A model generated the notes under the pieces. It worked only from the letters and a program-made list of their open reading frames with translations, ran no database searches and was not told the origin of the DNA. Positions 35,787-46,179 of a DNA stretch of 64,000 nucleotides are shown piece after piece. The translations under genes were made by a program, and so were the position numbers. Positions within the stretch are counted from its first letter, which is position 1. Every line of letters begins with the position of its first letter. Source of the stretch: Bidens hawaiensis (taxonomy: Eukaryota > Streptophyta > Magnoliopsida > Asterales > Asteraceae); the NCBI GenBank assembly GCA_021521415.1, contig JAIQDT010000303.1:434001-498000 (forward strand), given 5' to 3'.

Positions 35787-36287
35787 ATATATATAGGAAT
35801 GCACGTATAGAGATGCTCATACGTAAGGATGACTATTTATTGAATGTGGTGACCTAACCAATGTATTTCCGTTTATTGTTTTAAAACCGTTGGAATGATT
35901 ATTAAGACTTTTGTTATTTATTTAAAACTTGAACTCACTCAGCTTAAGCTGACTTTGTGTGCATGTTAGTGTCAGTTTCAGGTTAGGAAGAGGATACCTT
36001 ATCGCTTGGACATGCACGAAGCTACTTGGACGGTGAAAGGCATACGGGAATTGAAGATTTTATTATTAAACATTTATTTTTAAAAGTTTTTTGTTAAAGA
36101 TAATTATGTTGATTTTGGGCAAAATTCCCGGGTTTTGAGAACTCATTTACTTATTTACGTTTTCCGCCAAATTATACTCTGTGATACTAATTTTAATAAA
36201 ACGAATTGTTTTTAAGTTTAATTATTTTTACGAGTGTTTTGAATGATTACCAACTGTGGGGTTACCGGGTTTCGGGGCCTTACAAGT

Positions 36288-36300
36288 TGGTATAAGAGCC
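36288..36300 (+). promoter_or_regulatory. primer-binding site of G1
   Basis: TTGGTATAAGAGCC follows the LTR end after a few bases. It differs from the initiator tRNA-Met complement TGGTATCAGAGCC at one position. Confidence 0.85.
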
Positions 36301-36869
36301 ATGATTCGAGGGATCCGAGCATCCTCGAATGCTTGGACTCGAACTGTAAGAAAAGAGACTAGTATGCCCACCGCGAGTAGCTGCACGCCAAGAGGTAACT
36401 TTAAATTGTTTAGTCATTCCTTTGAATTTTAAAGTTTTCAGTATGTGATTAACTGTTTAAGTGTTAGATAGAATGCTAATGTGGTTAGGGGCAGGGGTGC
36501 TTAGGATGTGCCGGTGAAGTAAACGACTAATAACACTTGATCAACGTTATAAGCAGTTTACCCTTACCTTCCATGTTTTAGATACCACTTGTGTCTGACT
36601 ATGTTAGGGTTCCGTCTTTGTAGGGATAGGATTTGGCTAACTCTCGAGTTGTTAGCGTTAAAGTTTATCTTATTCCCTAAATTCTCATGTTCGTTTCACA
36701 TCCTATCAAACGCTTTGCCCGTAAATGTTTAGCTGAGGCGTAGCATGCTGCCACTCTGGCTTCCTTGGTACTTGACCGCTTAATTTCCTTGCTCCTTCAC
36801 TCTGGGTTCCTTGGTACTAAGTAGGAGCGTGATGTTATCCCAGATACCTTTCTATTTGATGAATTACCG
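36301..36869 (+). other. leader region of G1 where gag is missing
   Basis: No gag domain or zinc knuckle is readable in any frame. The sequence is unique in this window. I infer a deletion or replacement of gag. Confidence 0.6.
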
Positions 36870-37490
36870 GTGTCAGTCTTATTTGATTTGGGCGCCAGTA
36901 GAAGTTTTGTGTCTACCGCTTTCTGTTCCTCGTTGAATAAATCATCCGAGCGCGTAGTCGATGTGTTGAGGTTGAAGTCGCCGTAGGAAAATCCGTGTCC
37001 GTGTCTAGGGCTATTCAGGCTTGTTCCATCGAGTTGTCTAGGTATAGATTTCCGGTGCGATTGTATTTCATGCCGCTTGGTTGTTTCGATGTGGTGCTAG
37101 GGATGGATTGGCTCGCGATTGTTGATGCTCAAATCATTTGTGGTCAGAAACTTGTTCGTTTGAGGGCCCTGGATGGGACCCAAATCACTGTCTTCGGTGA
37201 TCGGAATGTTGCAACGCCACATATTATATCCATGCTTAAGGCGGGAAAGTTGATGCAGCGGGGGTGCGAGTAGTATCTGGCGTATGCTATAAACGTAAAT
37301 ACCGAGGTGGCTACCGTCGGCGATGTTCCTATTGTTCGGGAATTTTCGGATGTATTTCCAGATGATTTATCAGATGTGCCGCCAGATCGCGAGGTCGAGT
37401 TCCAGATAGACCTTATACATGGCGCCAAACTCGTTGCCCGAGCTCCTTACCGCCTAGCACCGAATGAAATGAAGGAGCTTATGGCTTAAT
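36870..37490 (+). pseudogene. G1 protease
   Basis: VLFDLGASRSFVS (about 36870-36910) corresponds to the retropepsin active site, with Leu in place of Ser in D-S-G. A frameshift near 36985 leads into an open frame (36995-37273) with FDVVLGMDWL. The linker to RT ([24 protein letters not shown]) is at 37307-37489. The Ser to Leu change is a single C-to-T (TCG to TTG), consistent with decay at a methylated CpG. Retropepsin would cut the Gag-Pol polyprotein. Confidence 0.85.
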
Positions 37491-38725
37491 TGGAAGACTT
37501 GCTCGATAAGGGCTCAATTCGACCGAGCATCTCACCTTGGGGTGCCCCGGTCCTGTTCGTTAAAAAGAAGGACGGTAGCATGCGGATGTGCATTGACTAT
37601 CGTGAATTACACAAGCTCACTGTTAAAAATCGGTATCCTCTTCCAAGGATCGACGGTTTACTTGATCAGCACCAAGGAGCTAGTTGGTTCTCGAAGATCG
37701 ACCTTAGGTCCGGGTATCATCAGTTGAAGATTCGGGAGGAAGATATTCCAAAGACTGCCTTCCGCACTCGTTATGGGCATTATGAATTTCTTGTGATGTC
37801 TTTTGGTTTGACCAATGCACCGGCTGCGTTCATGGATCTTATGAACCGGGTGTGTAGGCCGATGCTTGATCGTTCGGTTATTGTGTTCATCGACGACATT
37901 CTTGTGTACTCTAAAAGTGAACCCGATCACGCCGGTCATCTAGTGGAAGGGTTGGAGGCTCTGCGGAAGAACAAACTATATGCGAAATTTTCTTAGTGTT
38001 CCTTCTGGTTGCATGAGGTTCAATTCTTGGGTCATGTTATTAACCCGAGTGGTATTCTGGTTGACCCTGCAAATGTGGAAGCCGTGAATGACTGGGAGTC
38101 TCCTAAGTCTCCATCTGAAATCCGTAGCTTTCTGGGCTTGGCGGGGTATTACCGCCGCTTTATTCCCGACTTTTCGAAAATTGCTTCTTTGCTGACCAAG
38201 TTGACTAAGAAGAGTGTTAAGTTCGTTTTGGGTACTGAGCAGGAGGAGGCTTTTCTTGAGTTGAAGAACAGGTTAACGCATGCCCCGATTTTAGCTCTAC
38301 CTGATGGCACCGATGATCTGGTGGTTTATTCTGATGCCTCTTATCAGGGGATTGGGTGTGTTTTGATGCACCGAGGTCAAGTCATCGCTTATGCCTCATG
38401 GCAGTTGAAGCCTCATGAGGCAAATTATCCTACCCACGATTTGGATCTGGCGGCGGTGGTGTTTGCGCTCAAGTTGTGGAGACATTATTTGTACGGTGTT
38501 CCTTGCGTTATCTATACCGATCATAAGAGCTTAAAATATTTCTTCGAACAAAAGGAACTGAATAAGCGCCAGCGTCGATGGTTGGAGTTGATTAAGGATT
38601 ATGATTTAGAGATTATGTACCATCCAGGTACGGCTAACGTCGTGGTTAACGCGTTGAGCCGGAAGGAGAGACCGAAACCGATTCGTGTAAAATCTTACCA
38701 GCTTATCCTTAAATCCGATATTTGA
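37490..38725 (+). pseudogene. G1 reverse transcriptase and RNase H
   Basis: RT (37490-37996) has [35 protein letters not shown] and [11 protein letters not shown] stop at 37994 (TAG in KFSxCSFWL) separates it from 38009-38725. The latter holds the connection ([16 protein letters not shown]) and an RNase H domain with [42 protein letters not shown] and NALSRKE. Apart from the stop the motifs look complete, making this the best-preserved pol in the window. Confidence 0.93.
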
Positions 38726-38859
38726 AGCAATTAGCCAGCGTTCAGAATAAGGCTTTGCAGGTGGAATGGATTATGTTAGAACGTGTTTGGGGTCAGGAGA
38801 AATTGTTGGAAGACGTCGGTGACTGGGTGAAATATAAGGATGGTCGTTTATGGGTACCG

Positions 38860-40142
38860 ATGTAAGGGGGATTCAGAGATAAAATTTTGGATGAGGCACA
38901 CAAGTCGCGCTATTCTATTCACCCGGGCGCGACCAAGATGTACCAAGACTTGAAGAAAAAAAAAATTATTGGTGGCCTGCGATGAAGTTTGAGGTGGCTC
39001 AGTACGTGAGTAAGTGTTTGACGTGTCTACAAGTTAAGGCCGAGCATCAGAAGCCGTTTGAGAAACTTCAGCCGTTGGAAATACCTGAGTGGAAATGGGA
39101 GCATCTTACCATGGATTTTGTGACTAAACTGCCTCGTACTCCTAGGGGTAATTACGACACCATTTGGGTAATCGTTGATAGACTGACCAAGAGCGCTCAT
39201 TTCTTGCCGATCCGAGAGACTTTTAATTCCGAGCAGTTGGCCGATGTGTTTATTCGTGAGATCGTTTCTAGGCACGGGGTCCCGGTATCTATTGTTTCAG
39301 ATAGGGATACGCGTTTTACCTCCCGGTTTTGGAAAAGGTTTCACGAGGAGATGGGCACCAAAATACTTATCAGTACTGCCTATCACCCGCAGACGGATGG
39401 TCAGTCCGAGAGGACCATCCAGACTCTCGAGGATATGTTGCGGGCTTGTGTTATCGACTTTGGTGGTAGTTGGGATCGTCACTTACCGTTGGTAGAGTTC
39501 TCGTATAATAACAGTTATCACGCCATGATTGGGGTGCCATCGTTTGAGATGCTGTATGGTAGGAGGTGTAGGACTCCAGTCTGTTGTGGTTCCATTGGAC
39601 AGAAACAGTTGGGTAGTTGGAGGTAGTTGACGCTAAGACTGAGAAGCTCGATAAAATTTAGGCGTTTATGAAGGCCGCCCAGGGCCGACAAAAGTCTTAC
39701 GCGGATAAAAAGGCGAAGACCTATTATGTTCGAGGCGGGAGATCGGGTTATGTTGAAAGTTTCTCCTTGGAAGGGCATTATTCGTTTTCGTAAGAGGGGG
39801 AAGCTCAGTCCGAGGTTTATTGGTCCGTTCCGTATATTGGCCCGAGTCGGTGAGGTAGCATATAGGCTGGAATTGCCCGAAGAGCTCGCCGGGGTTCATC
39901 CTACTTTTCACATGTCCCATCTGAGGAAATGCTTAGCAGATGAAGAGGTCCATGTGCCTCTCGATGATATTGAACTCGATAGTAAGCTGAACTACGTCGA
40001 ACAACCGATTGCTATTCTTGACCGTCAGGAGAGGCGTTTGAGGAATAAGGTGGTTAGACAAGTGAAGGTGCAGTGGAAACACCGTAGGGGTTTCGAGGCC
40101 ACTTGGGATTCCGAAGACGAGATGATGAGGCATTATCCGTAG
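38860..40142 (+). pseudogene. G1 integrase with chromodomain-like C-terminus
   Basis: The zinc-binding N-terminus ([20 protein letters not shown] ... CLTCLQVK) is broken by an indel in an A-run near 38955-38965. The core (38982-39626) shows the D, D, E residues in TMDFVTKLP, SDRDTRF and GQSERTIQTLED. A frameshift near 39600 follows. The C-terminal part (39726-40142) has GDRVMLKVSPWKG, FIGPFRIL, HPTFHMSHLRK and ends RGFEATWDSEDEMMRHYP, the truncated chromodomain-like end typical of Del/Tekay chromoviruses. Integrase inserts the cDNA, and the tail may target chromatin. Confidence 0.92.
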
Positions 40143-40180
40143 TTGCTCCTGTCGCATCGGGATTCGGGGACGAATCCTAT

Positions 40181-40196
40181 TGTAAGGGGGTGGACT
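40181..40196 (+). promoter_or_regulatory. polypurine tract of G1
   Basis: TGTAAGGGGGTGGACT lies immediately before the 3' LTR start TGTAACG. Confidence 0.75.
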
Positions 40197-42359
40197 TGTA
40201 ACGCCCCTCAATTCCGGTTTCAGGAATTAAAGCTTGTAGAGTATGTATAATTTTCGGGATTTATCCGACGCTTCTCGGAATCCTTTACGTCATCCCGGTA
40301 CGTCTAATCGCTTAACATTTCTTCCAAGTTGCATCATTATTAAATTCCGGGGGCTAGAATGAAAATGTTTTATAATATAACACTAAACAAAACAACCCTG
40401 AACCCTATTTCAGCAGCCGATCGCAGCTAAGACCCCCCCCCCCCCTGCTCGTTTTTCTTCTGCCCCGCCAAGTTTCAGCCATGAAACTTCAATTCAAGGT
40501 CGGTTTTATGATTCCCCATGTCTTTTACACCTTAATTGATCATATTAACGCGCTTATTGGTCGTTAAGATTGAGTTTTGATGATAACAGTTCTCTTACAG
40601 ATTCGTATACGTTTATTGTAGGGGCTTTAACGCGATGTTAATTCATTGTTTTTGATCTATTCTTGATTCCATGATATTCTACTTTGAGTCTAGTTTCCAG
40701 AAAGGTATAATACGTAATTTTTGCACGAGATTTGAATGGTGTTTATGAATTTATAAAATCGAGTGTCAAAGCTGATGGGGGATGACGGATTCTGTTCTGT
40801 CTTCCCGACGTCATAAACTTTTTTCGACAAGCCCAAATTGGTTGGTTCCACTTCTGGAAGTTAGTATATTGAGTTAGGAACTAAACCCAATTGGAATCGT
40901 TTAATTTGGTTCTGTAATGAATTTTATAAAAATAAAACCATTTTGTTGCGCGCTGAAATAGCTGCACATACCTTTCTGTGTTGGAAGAATTTTTATGATT
41001 TTTGTGTCCACTAGAAAAATATAATAAAAATATTTTTATAAACTTAAGATATTTATGCAACAATGGTAAAAATTTAATAATCTAGTTCCATGTTTTTCCT
41101 ATGTAATAAAATACATCTTTGCATGCTAAAATCTGCATGTTATATTCGTTATTGATCGATAAGTTCATTTTAAGCTTAACCGGTGGTTGCCATTTCTCGC
41201 ATCTTTTGGGGCTGTTATAATTGAAGTTCGTACTCCGTCATCTTCTTAGGTATGTCACTTACAACATACTAAAATTTCATGGTGAATGGAGGTGTTTAGG
41301 TCGGTCAATCGATTTAGTTCGAAAACTAGGGTTTATCGGGTGTAGGATTGGCAATTGTTGAGTTTGATGCGTTAAACGATCGGATGACCGACTGAATCAG
41401 TTTGTACAGCCCTAGGGGGGATTTAAGGGATGTGGAAAAATTATATTTTTGATACTCGGGGCTGTTTGGTTGGTGATTGGTCAATCGAGTCGGCGGTGCG
41501 CGAATTTTCGTTTAAATGTTAAATTGAAAGTTGTAAAAAGGAACCGTCAACCCTATCAACTCGGGTGACATAATTATGATGTAAGAAAAGGTTAAGCTGG
41601 GAATTTAGTCCACTTGGGGCGGATTCGTTTGACAATTGGTTTTAAGATTTATTACGCGCGTATTCGACTCGATTTGGTTACCGGCGGGTGAGTTGTGCAT
41701 CATGGTTAGCCCCGGCCATATTCGTAGGGTGGATTTGGTTAGTTGAAAGGTTTAGGGGCTGAGGTAGAGTAATTGGGTTTGGGTTGGGCCTCGGCCCTAG
41801 TGGTTGGGCCTTGGGCCAAGTTGTTGGGCCTTGGGCCAAGTTTTGGGCCTTAGGCCAAGTTGTTGGGCCTTCGGCCAAGTGTTAGGCCTTTGGCCTAGTG
41901 TTGGGCTTGGGCGGCCCATTAGGCAAGAGTGTTCTTTCGGTCTAGCTTAGTAACGCGTTGTGTATAATTTTACAGGTCCTTGCTTGTGATTGTGCACTTA
42001 GGGATTTCCTAGCTCGTTGCAGGTGTTCGATTGATTTCAGGGGAGTTCATGATGCCCCTTTTTACTCTTTTTACGTTTTGGGCTAGCATACACACCGAAA
42101 TCCAATTTTATACGATTTTACCCGTTACAACTATTTGAATGGTACTACATGGTCTCACTCGTGAGGGTGCATTTTGAAAGTTATATTTGAATTATTTTAT
42201 ATGCTTTAGGATATTTTAGACTCGTTTATGGTCTTGTATCCTTTAAGGTTACGTACATTATTAATGGTCTAGACTCGAGGATGTTAGTAGACTTGGTAGT
42301 AATTGAATATGAGTAGACCTATTTACTTAGTTCCCGTATGGGATGGTATATATATATAT

Positions 42360-42491
42360 GGCTATAAGGTAACACATACCCATACATACATACCTCCATA
42401 CATACATATATATATATCTATATATATATATATATATAGATATATATATGTATGGAGGTATGTATGTATGGGTATGTGTTACCTTATAGCC
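42360..42491. repeat. 132-bp near-perfect palindrome
   Basis: Arms of about 55 bp (GGCTATAAGGTAACACATAC at the left edge, its complement at the right) surround an AT-rich centre. There is only a small indel between the arms. It is not in the 5' LTR. Confidence 0.95.
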
Positions 42492-42579
42492 TAAGGTTGT
42501 GTGATGATATTTAGTTCCTCGTGACTAAGAATGATGTGAGTAGGCTTATTGATGTGTGTGTGCATGGTGATTCATGGCC

Positions 42580-43005
42580 GGGTCAAATATATTACTCGGG
42601 TTGTACCCGTGGAGAAGAGGCCCGTGTGACGTGATCATCATTTTGGCGGGTCAAAAATATTACTCGGGTTTTAAAATCTCGTGGTGAAGAGGCCCGTTGG
42701 ATGTTGAGCCGTGATCGGGTCAAATATATTACTCAGGTTGTACCAGTGGTGAAGAGGCCCGTATCACATGCTTGGATGTGTGAGCCGGGATCGGGTCAAA
42801 TATATTACTCGGGTTGTACCAGTGGTGGAGAGGCCCGTATCTCGTGCTCGGATGTGTAATGTGACCGAGTCAAATATATTACTCGGGTTTGACTCATGGT
42901 GGAGAGGCTCGTGTCACATGCTTAGGTCTTACCGCGTCCGGGTCAAATATATTATTCGAGTCTTGACTCGTGGTGGAGAGGCCCGTGTACGTTTGTTCGA
43001 CGATG
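42580..43005. repeat. 68-76-bp minisatellite in G1 3' LTR
   Basis: Six units built on GGGTCAAATATATTACTCGG and GAGAGGCCCGTGT start near 42580, 42648, 42717, 42793, 42866 and 42939. They are absent from the 5' LTR. Confidence 0.93.
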
Positions 43006-43441
43006 ATTGTATTACTTGGTGAATTATATTATTTATTTTATTTTATCCTCTCTATTGTTTATAACTATAGTTTTGAAATAAAGTGTGAATTATTGTTTAC
43101 GAAAACTTGAACTCACTCAGCTCAAGCTGACTTTGTGTGTATGTTAGATTGACTTTCAGGTTAAGAAGTGGATGCTACCGCTTGGACGTGTTGGATGCTA
43201 CTCGGGAGGTTGAAGGTATTTCTGGTCGAGGAATTCAAATAAAACAAACATTTTCTTTACATTTGATTTTGGACACCTGTACCCGTGTTTGGGATTTTTT
43301 TTTAAATACTTACACTTTTTCCGCTGTTATTTTCTCTAAACTGGTTTTAAATAAAATGAATTGTTTGGTTTTAAATTTTTGTGAAATTGTGGATGTGATT
43401 ACCAACTGTAGGATTCCCGGGATTCGGGGTCTTACATACAC

Positions 43442-44620
43442 GGACAACCAAAGGCTCGAAAATGTGCAACTATAGGCTTCTGACCATAAACAATTTAATA
43501 GGGAGTCTTCATCTGGGATTTGTTGATCAACACACGATTTTGAACGTAACATGCAGTGTTGACCGTTTCAGCCCAGAAGAATAAAGGTAACTTTGAATCA
43601 AATAACATCACCCTTGCAGCTTCGATCAAAGTTCAGTTCTGTCTTTCAGCAACACCATTTTGATGTGGAGTACGATCTGAGCTATACTAACGAAGAATTC
43701 CTTTTTCAGCACAGAAGTAATTCAGTGTAAACTTCTAGAACTCCGTGCCATTGTCACGGCGAATCCCCTTGAGCTTCAAATTTAATTAATTTTCCATGGG
43801 TACCACAAATTTCTTGATCAATTCTGCAGTTTCTCCTTTATTCGACAAGAAGAATACCCAAGTGAAACGAGAGTAGTCATCGATGATGACCAAGCAGTAA
43901 TCATTGCGAGAAAGGCTCAAGACATGAACCGGACCGAACAGGTCCATGTGAAGCAATTGAAAAACGCTGGAAATTGTATTAATCAGCTTTGGCTTGTGTG
44001 CTTTGTGATGAGGTTTGCCAAAAGCACAAGCCACACACTTCTCGACTGTCACAAAATCTTTAACTGGCAGGCCACGGACAATGCTGTTTTTCGTAAGAAG
44101 GTTCAGGGTTTTGACATTTGCATAACCGAAGCGATGATGCCAAAGCATGGCATTATGTTCTAACACTTTAGAAAACAGACAAGTAATTTCCTCAGGAACG
44201 TTCTTGTTCATGTCGATCAGGTAGACATTATCTTTTCTCTAAGATATGACCAACACCCACTCCTCTGGTATGATGATACCAGGTTTCAAAATCAAACATT
44301 CCTTGTTAGTAAAGTGAGTTGAAAAACCCTTTTCACGGATTTGTGACACGCTGAGCAGACTGTGCTTCAACTCCGGAACATAGTTAACATTTTCGAACTT
44401 CAGAACACCATTACTCACAGTACACTTTTGAGTAATCTTCCCATTTTCTCTTCCCGCAAAGGAAACATATCCTCAATTAAAATTTTGAATATCACTCAGC
44501 TGAGATATGTCACCCTTCATGTGCCTTGAAAAGCCAATATCAACAAACCATGGTCTAATAATATTCCTCCCTAGCTGTTCCTACACAATGTGCGAGATTA
44601 GTTAGTCTTCGGTACCCAGT
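43442..44620 (-). pseudogene. copia H protease, GAG-pre-integrase and integrase core
   Basis: Right to left. The protease active site (44553-44521) reads WFVDIGFSRHMKG, so D-S-G is D-I-G and the usual Cys is Phe. It is followed by SFAGRENGKI and ELKHSLLSVSQIREKG. GAG-pre-integrase (about 44180-44030) has AMLWHHRFGYANVKTL and CVACAFGKPHHKAHK. The integrase core follows with LLHMDLFGPV, VIIDDYSRFTWVFFL, RRDNGTEF and PHQNGVAERQN. Stops near 44230, 43785 and 43660 disable it. It ends at the G1 TSD. The right part continues to 44779, where G2 inserted. Confidence 0.92.
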
Positions 44621-44779
44621 CAATAGTAGTTCTGGGTTAGCCTGACTTGCTCAACCGTGTTACGGGTTACCATGACATATCTTCATGATTATCAAAAATC
44701 GAATCAGAAGACGTTATGGACTTTGTTACTGGAGACTTGGGCAACCATTGGTATTTTGGTTTGAAAACTTTGTGATTTA

Positions 44780-46012
44780 TGATGTTCGGGTACTTTGTAT
44801 ATATATTAATGTGTTAATTATGTAGTTTTATTTAGTATATTGCTAGAATTTTGGTACTTCATATGTGCTTTTGTATTTCAGGTCATTAATAGTTAAAGAT
44901 GTTAAATTGGAGGCTTGTATGAGCATGGAATGATATCTCGGGAAGACCAGAGCATAAGTTGAAGTTTTGGGAAGTGTTAGAAGGATTCTGGAAGAGTTTG
45001 GGTGAGAAACCTAAATCCGATGCTAAAACTGAACAAGATGGGTTCACAAAAAGCGACCACGAAGTAAAACGAGCATATCCTGGGCTAGAAAATGAGTTAC
45101 GGAAGCCATAATATATGAATTTTGGGTTTCTCAATGAGAGGGATCGAAAAATGAGGTTATCTTCCATCGCGCTACACGATGGTCCCCATAAACGGGAAAG
45201 TTAAGGTTTTGAGTTATAAAACTTTTGGATGACGTAACTTGACATAATTCAGTTTCCCGAGCATTTTTTGGAGAGGAATAGTAGCATACGATCACTTCCA
45301 ATCATCTCAAGGCCTCATATATGTTCCATAGCATCGAAATCGAAGACCGAGAGATGCCGAGACGCGGCTAGACCCTTCGAGTCATACCCGGGATGTATAG
45401 TTTGTAATCTTTCAGTTTATATCTCATGTACTAGAACAACTAATTGTAATTGTCTTGAAGTTAATCTATGAGTATTGATTTTTAGTATGTACGTACATTC
45501 AGTTGGTTTAGGTTTTTTTCGATCAGAACGATTAGTTTGTCGGTTGCTATAATAATTGCTCGTAGGATTGTGCTGACCAATTATTTGTCAGAAAGCATAC
45601 GTTTGCCCTTAGTTGAGTCTCATTGGCAGGGACCATTTGATAACCAGTGCCATGTGTTAGCAAGCGTGGATGCCAAAGGTTTAACTGGTTAGTCAGTTTA
45701 TAGTTGACACAAGATAGTTAATTTGTTAAGTTGCATGAGATTGCTATTTGATTGCTTACTTGGATTCCCGGGTGTGATTTGCTTTAATTGATTGATTGAA
45801 TACTTGAGTACTTGTTCGTTTCTTATAAAACTAAATTGTTTGCTAGTGTGATCAGCACTTTGATATAGTTCACTTAATAATGTTAGGAATCGATTTCACT
45901 TCACACTAACCACATACTCCTCATGGTTCGACACCCTACTTACCCTAGCTTGCTTAGGTGACTAGGACACTGATTTACTTGTTTTTTACTAGATAACGAT
46001 AGTCTAGCATCA
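44780..46012 (+). repeat. 5' LTR of G2
   Basis: TGATGTTCGG to CTAGCATCA. A TATA-like GTTATAAAAC is near 45211. An ORF at 45268-45471 lacks recognisable content. Confidence 0.95.
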
Positions 46013-46015
46013 AAA

Positions 46016-46034
46016 TGGAGCCGTTGTCGGGGAG
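46016..46034 (+). promoter_or_regulatory. primer-binding site of G2
   Basis: TGGAGCCGTTGTCGGGGAG resembles the TGGCGCCGTTGCCGGGGA primer site common in Athila/Tat-type plant elements, with two differences. Confidence 0.8.
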
Positions 46035-46179
46035 TTAGTGCGCTTAGTGTTTTTGTGATTAATTGATTTCTTTGTTTAGTTTAGTTTAGTAATTTAGTTG
46101 TCATTTTTAATTTTAGTTTAGTTTTATTTTCCCATTTTACGCAGGGTGTGTTATTTGTGCAGGTAACAGGTTTATTCAC

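Larger units (their letters stand above)
34529..35981 (+). other. putative intron inside G1 5' LTR
   Basis: The donor is TCTAAG|GTATGT. The acceptor is TTTCAG|GT. The inverted repeat TCAGC-TTAA-GCTGA (35939-35952) overlaps a CTGAC branch-like motif. A weaker upstream donor-like TTCAAG|GT lies at about 33778. The spliced-out part would hold the tandem repeats and the (AT)n tract. Confidence 0.45.
33515..36284 (+). repeat. 5' LTR of G1
   Basis: TGTAACGCCC to GGGGCCTTACA. TTTATAATATAAC (33688-33700) is a likely TATA box. Just downstream is a telo-box-like AAACCCTAAACCCTA. It contains a two-unit 123-bp tandem repeat and an (AT)n tract that the 3' LTR lacks. Confidence 0.95.
41250..43159 (+). other. 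putative intron inside G1 3' LTR
   Basis: The donor is CTTAG|GTATGT. The acceptor is TTTCAG|GT. The inverted repeat TCAGC-TCAA-GCTGA (43117-43130) has CTGAC. Splice-like signals are kept although most of the intervening sequence differs from the 5' LTR. Confidence 0.42.
33515..43436 (+). mobile_element. gypsy chromovirus-like element G1, gag-less, nested in H
   Basis: The element is flanked by a perfect TSD, TACAC (33510-33514 and 43437-43441). The LTRs are 33515-36284 (2770 bp) and 40197-43436 (3240 bp). A primer site close to initiator tRNA-Met lies right after the 5' LTR, and a purine-rich tract precedes the 3' LTR. Protease, RT, RNase H, integrase and a chromodomain-like tail are present with stops and frameshifts. 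No gag or zinc knuckle is seen between 36300 and 36870. Confidence 0.95.
40197..43436 (+). repeat. 3' LTR of G1
   Basis: It is nearly identical to the 5' LTR for about 1.9 kb. It is then unrelated from about 42095 to 43100, and similar again to its end. The unrelated part contains a 132-bp palindrome and a 6-unit minisatellite. Confidence 0.95.

Noticed and set aside
35604..35804. ORF with a Tyr/Ile repeat
   Set aside because: It is a translation of the (AT)n microsatellite.
42580..43005. Regular repeats with spacers, CRISPR-like at first sight
   Set aside because: Units are direct minisatellite repeats that vary throughout, in a plant LTR. There are no conserved short repeats with unique spacers and no cas genes.
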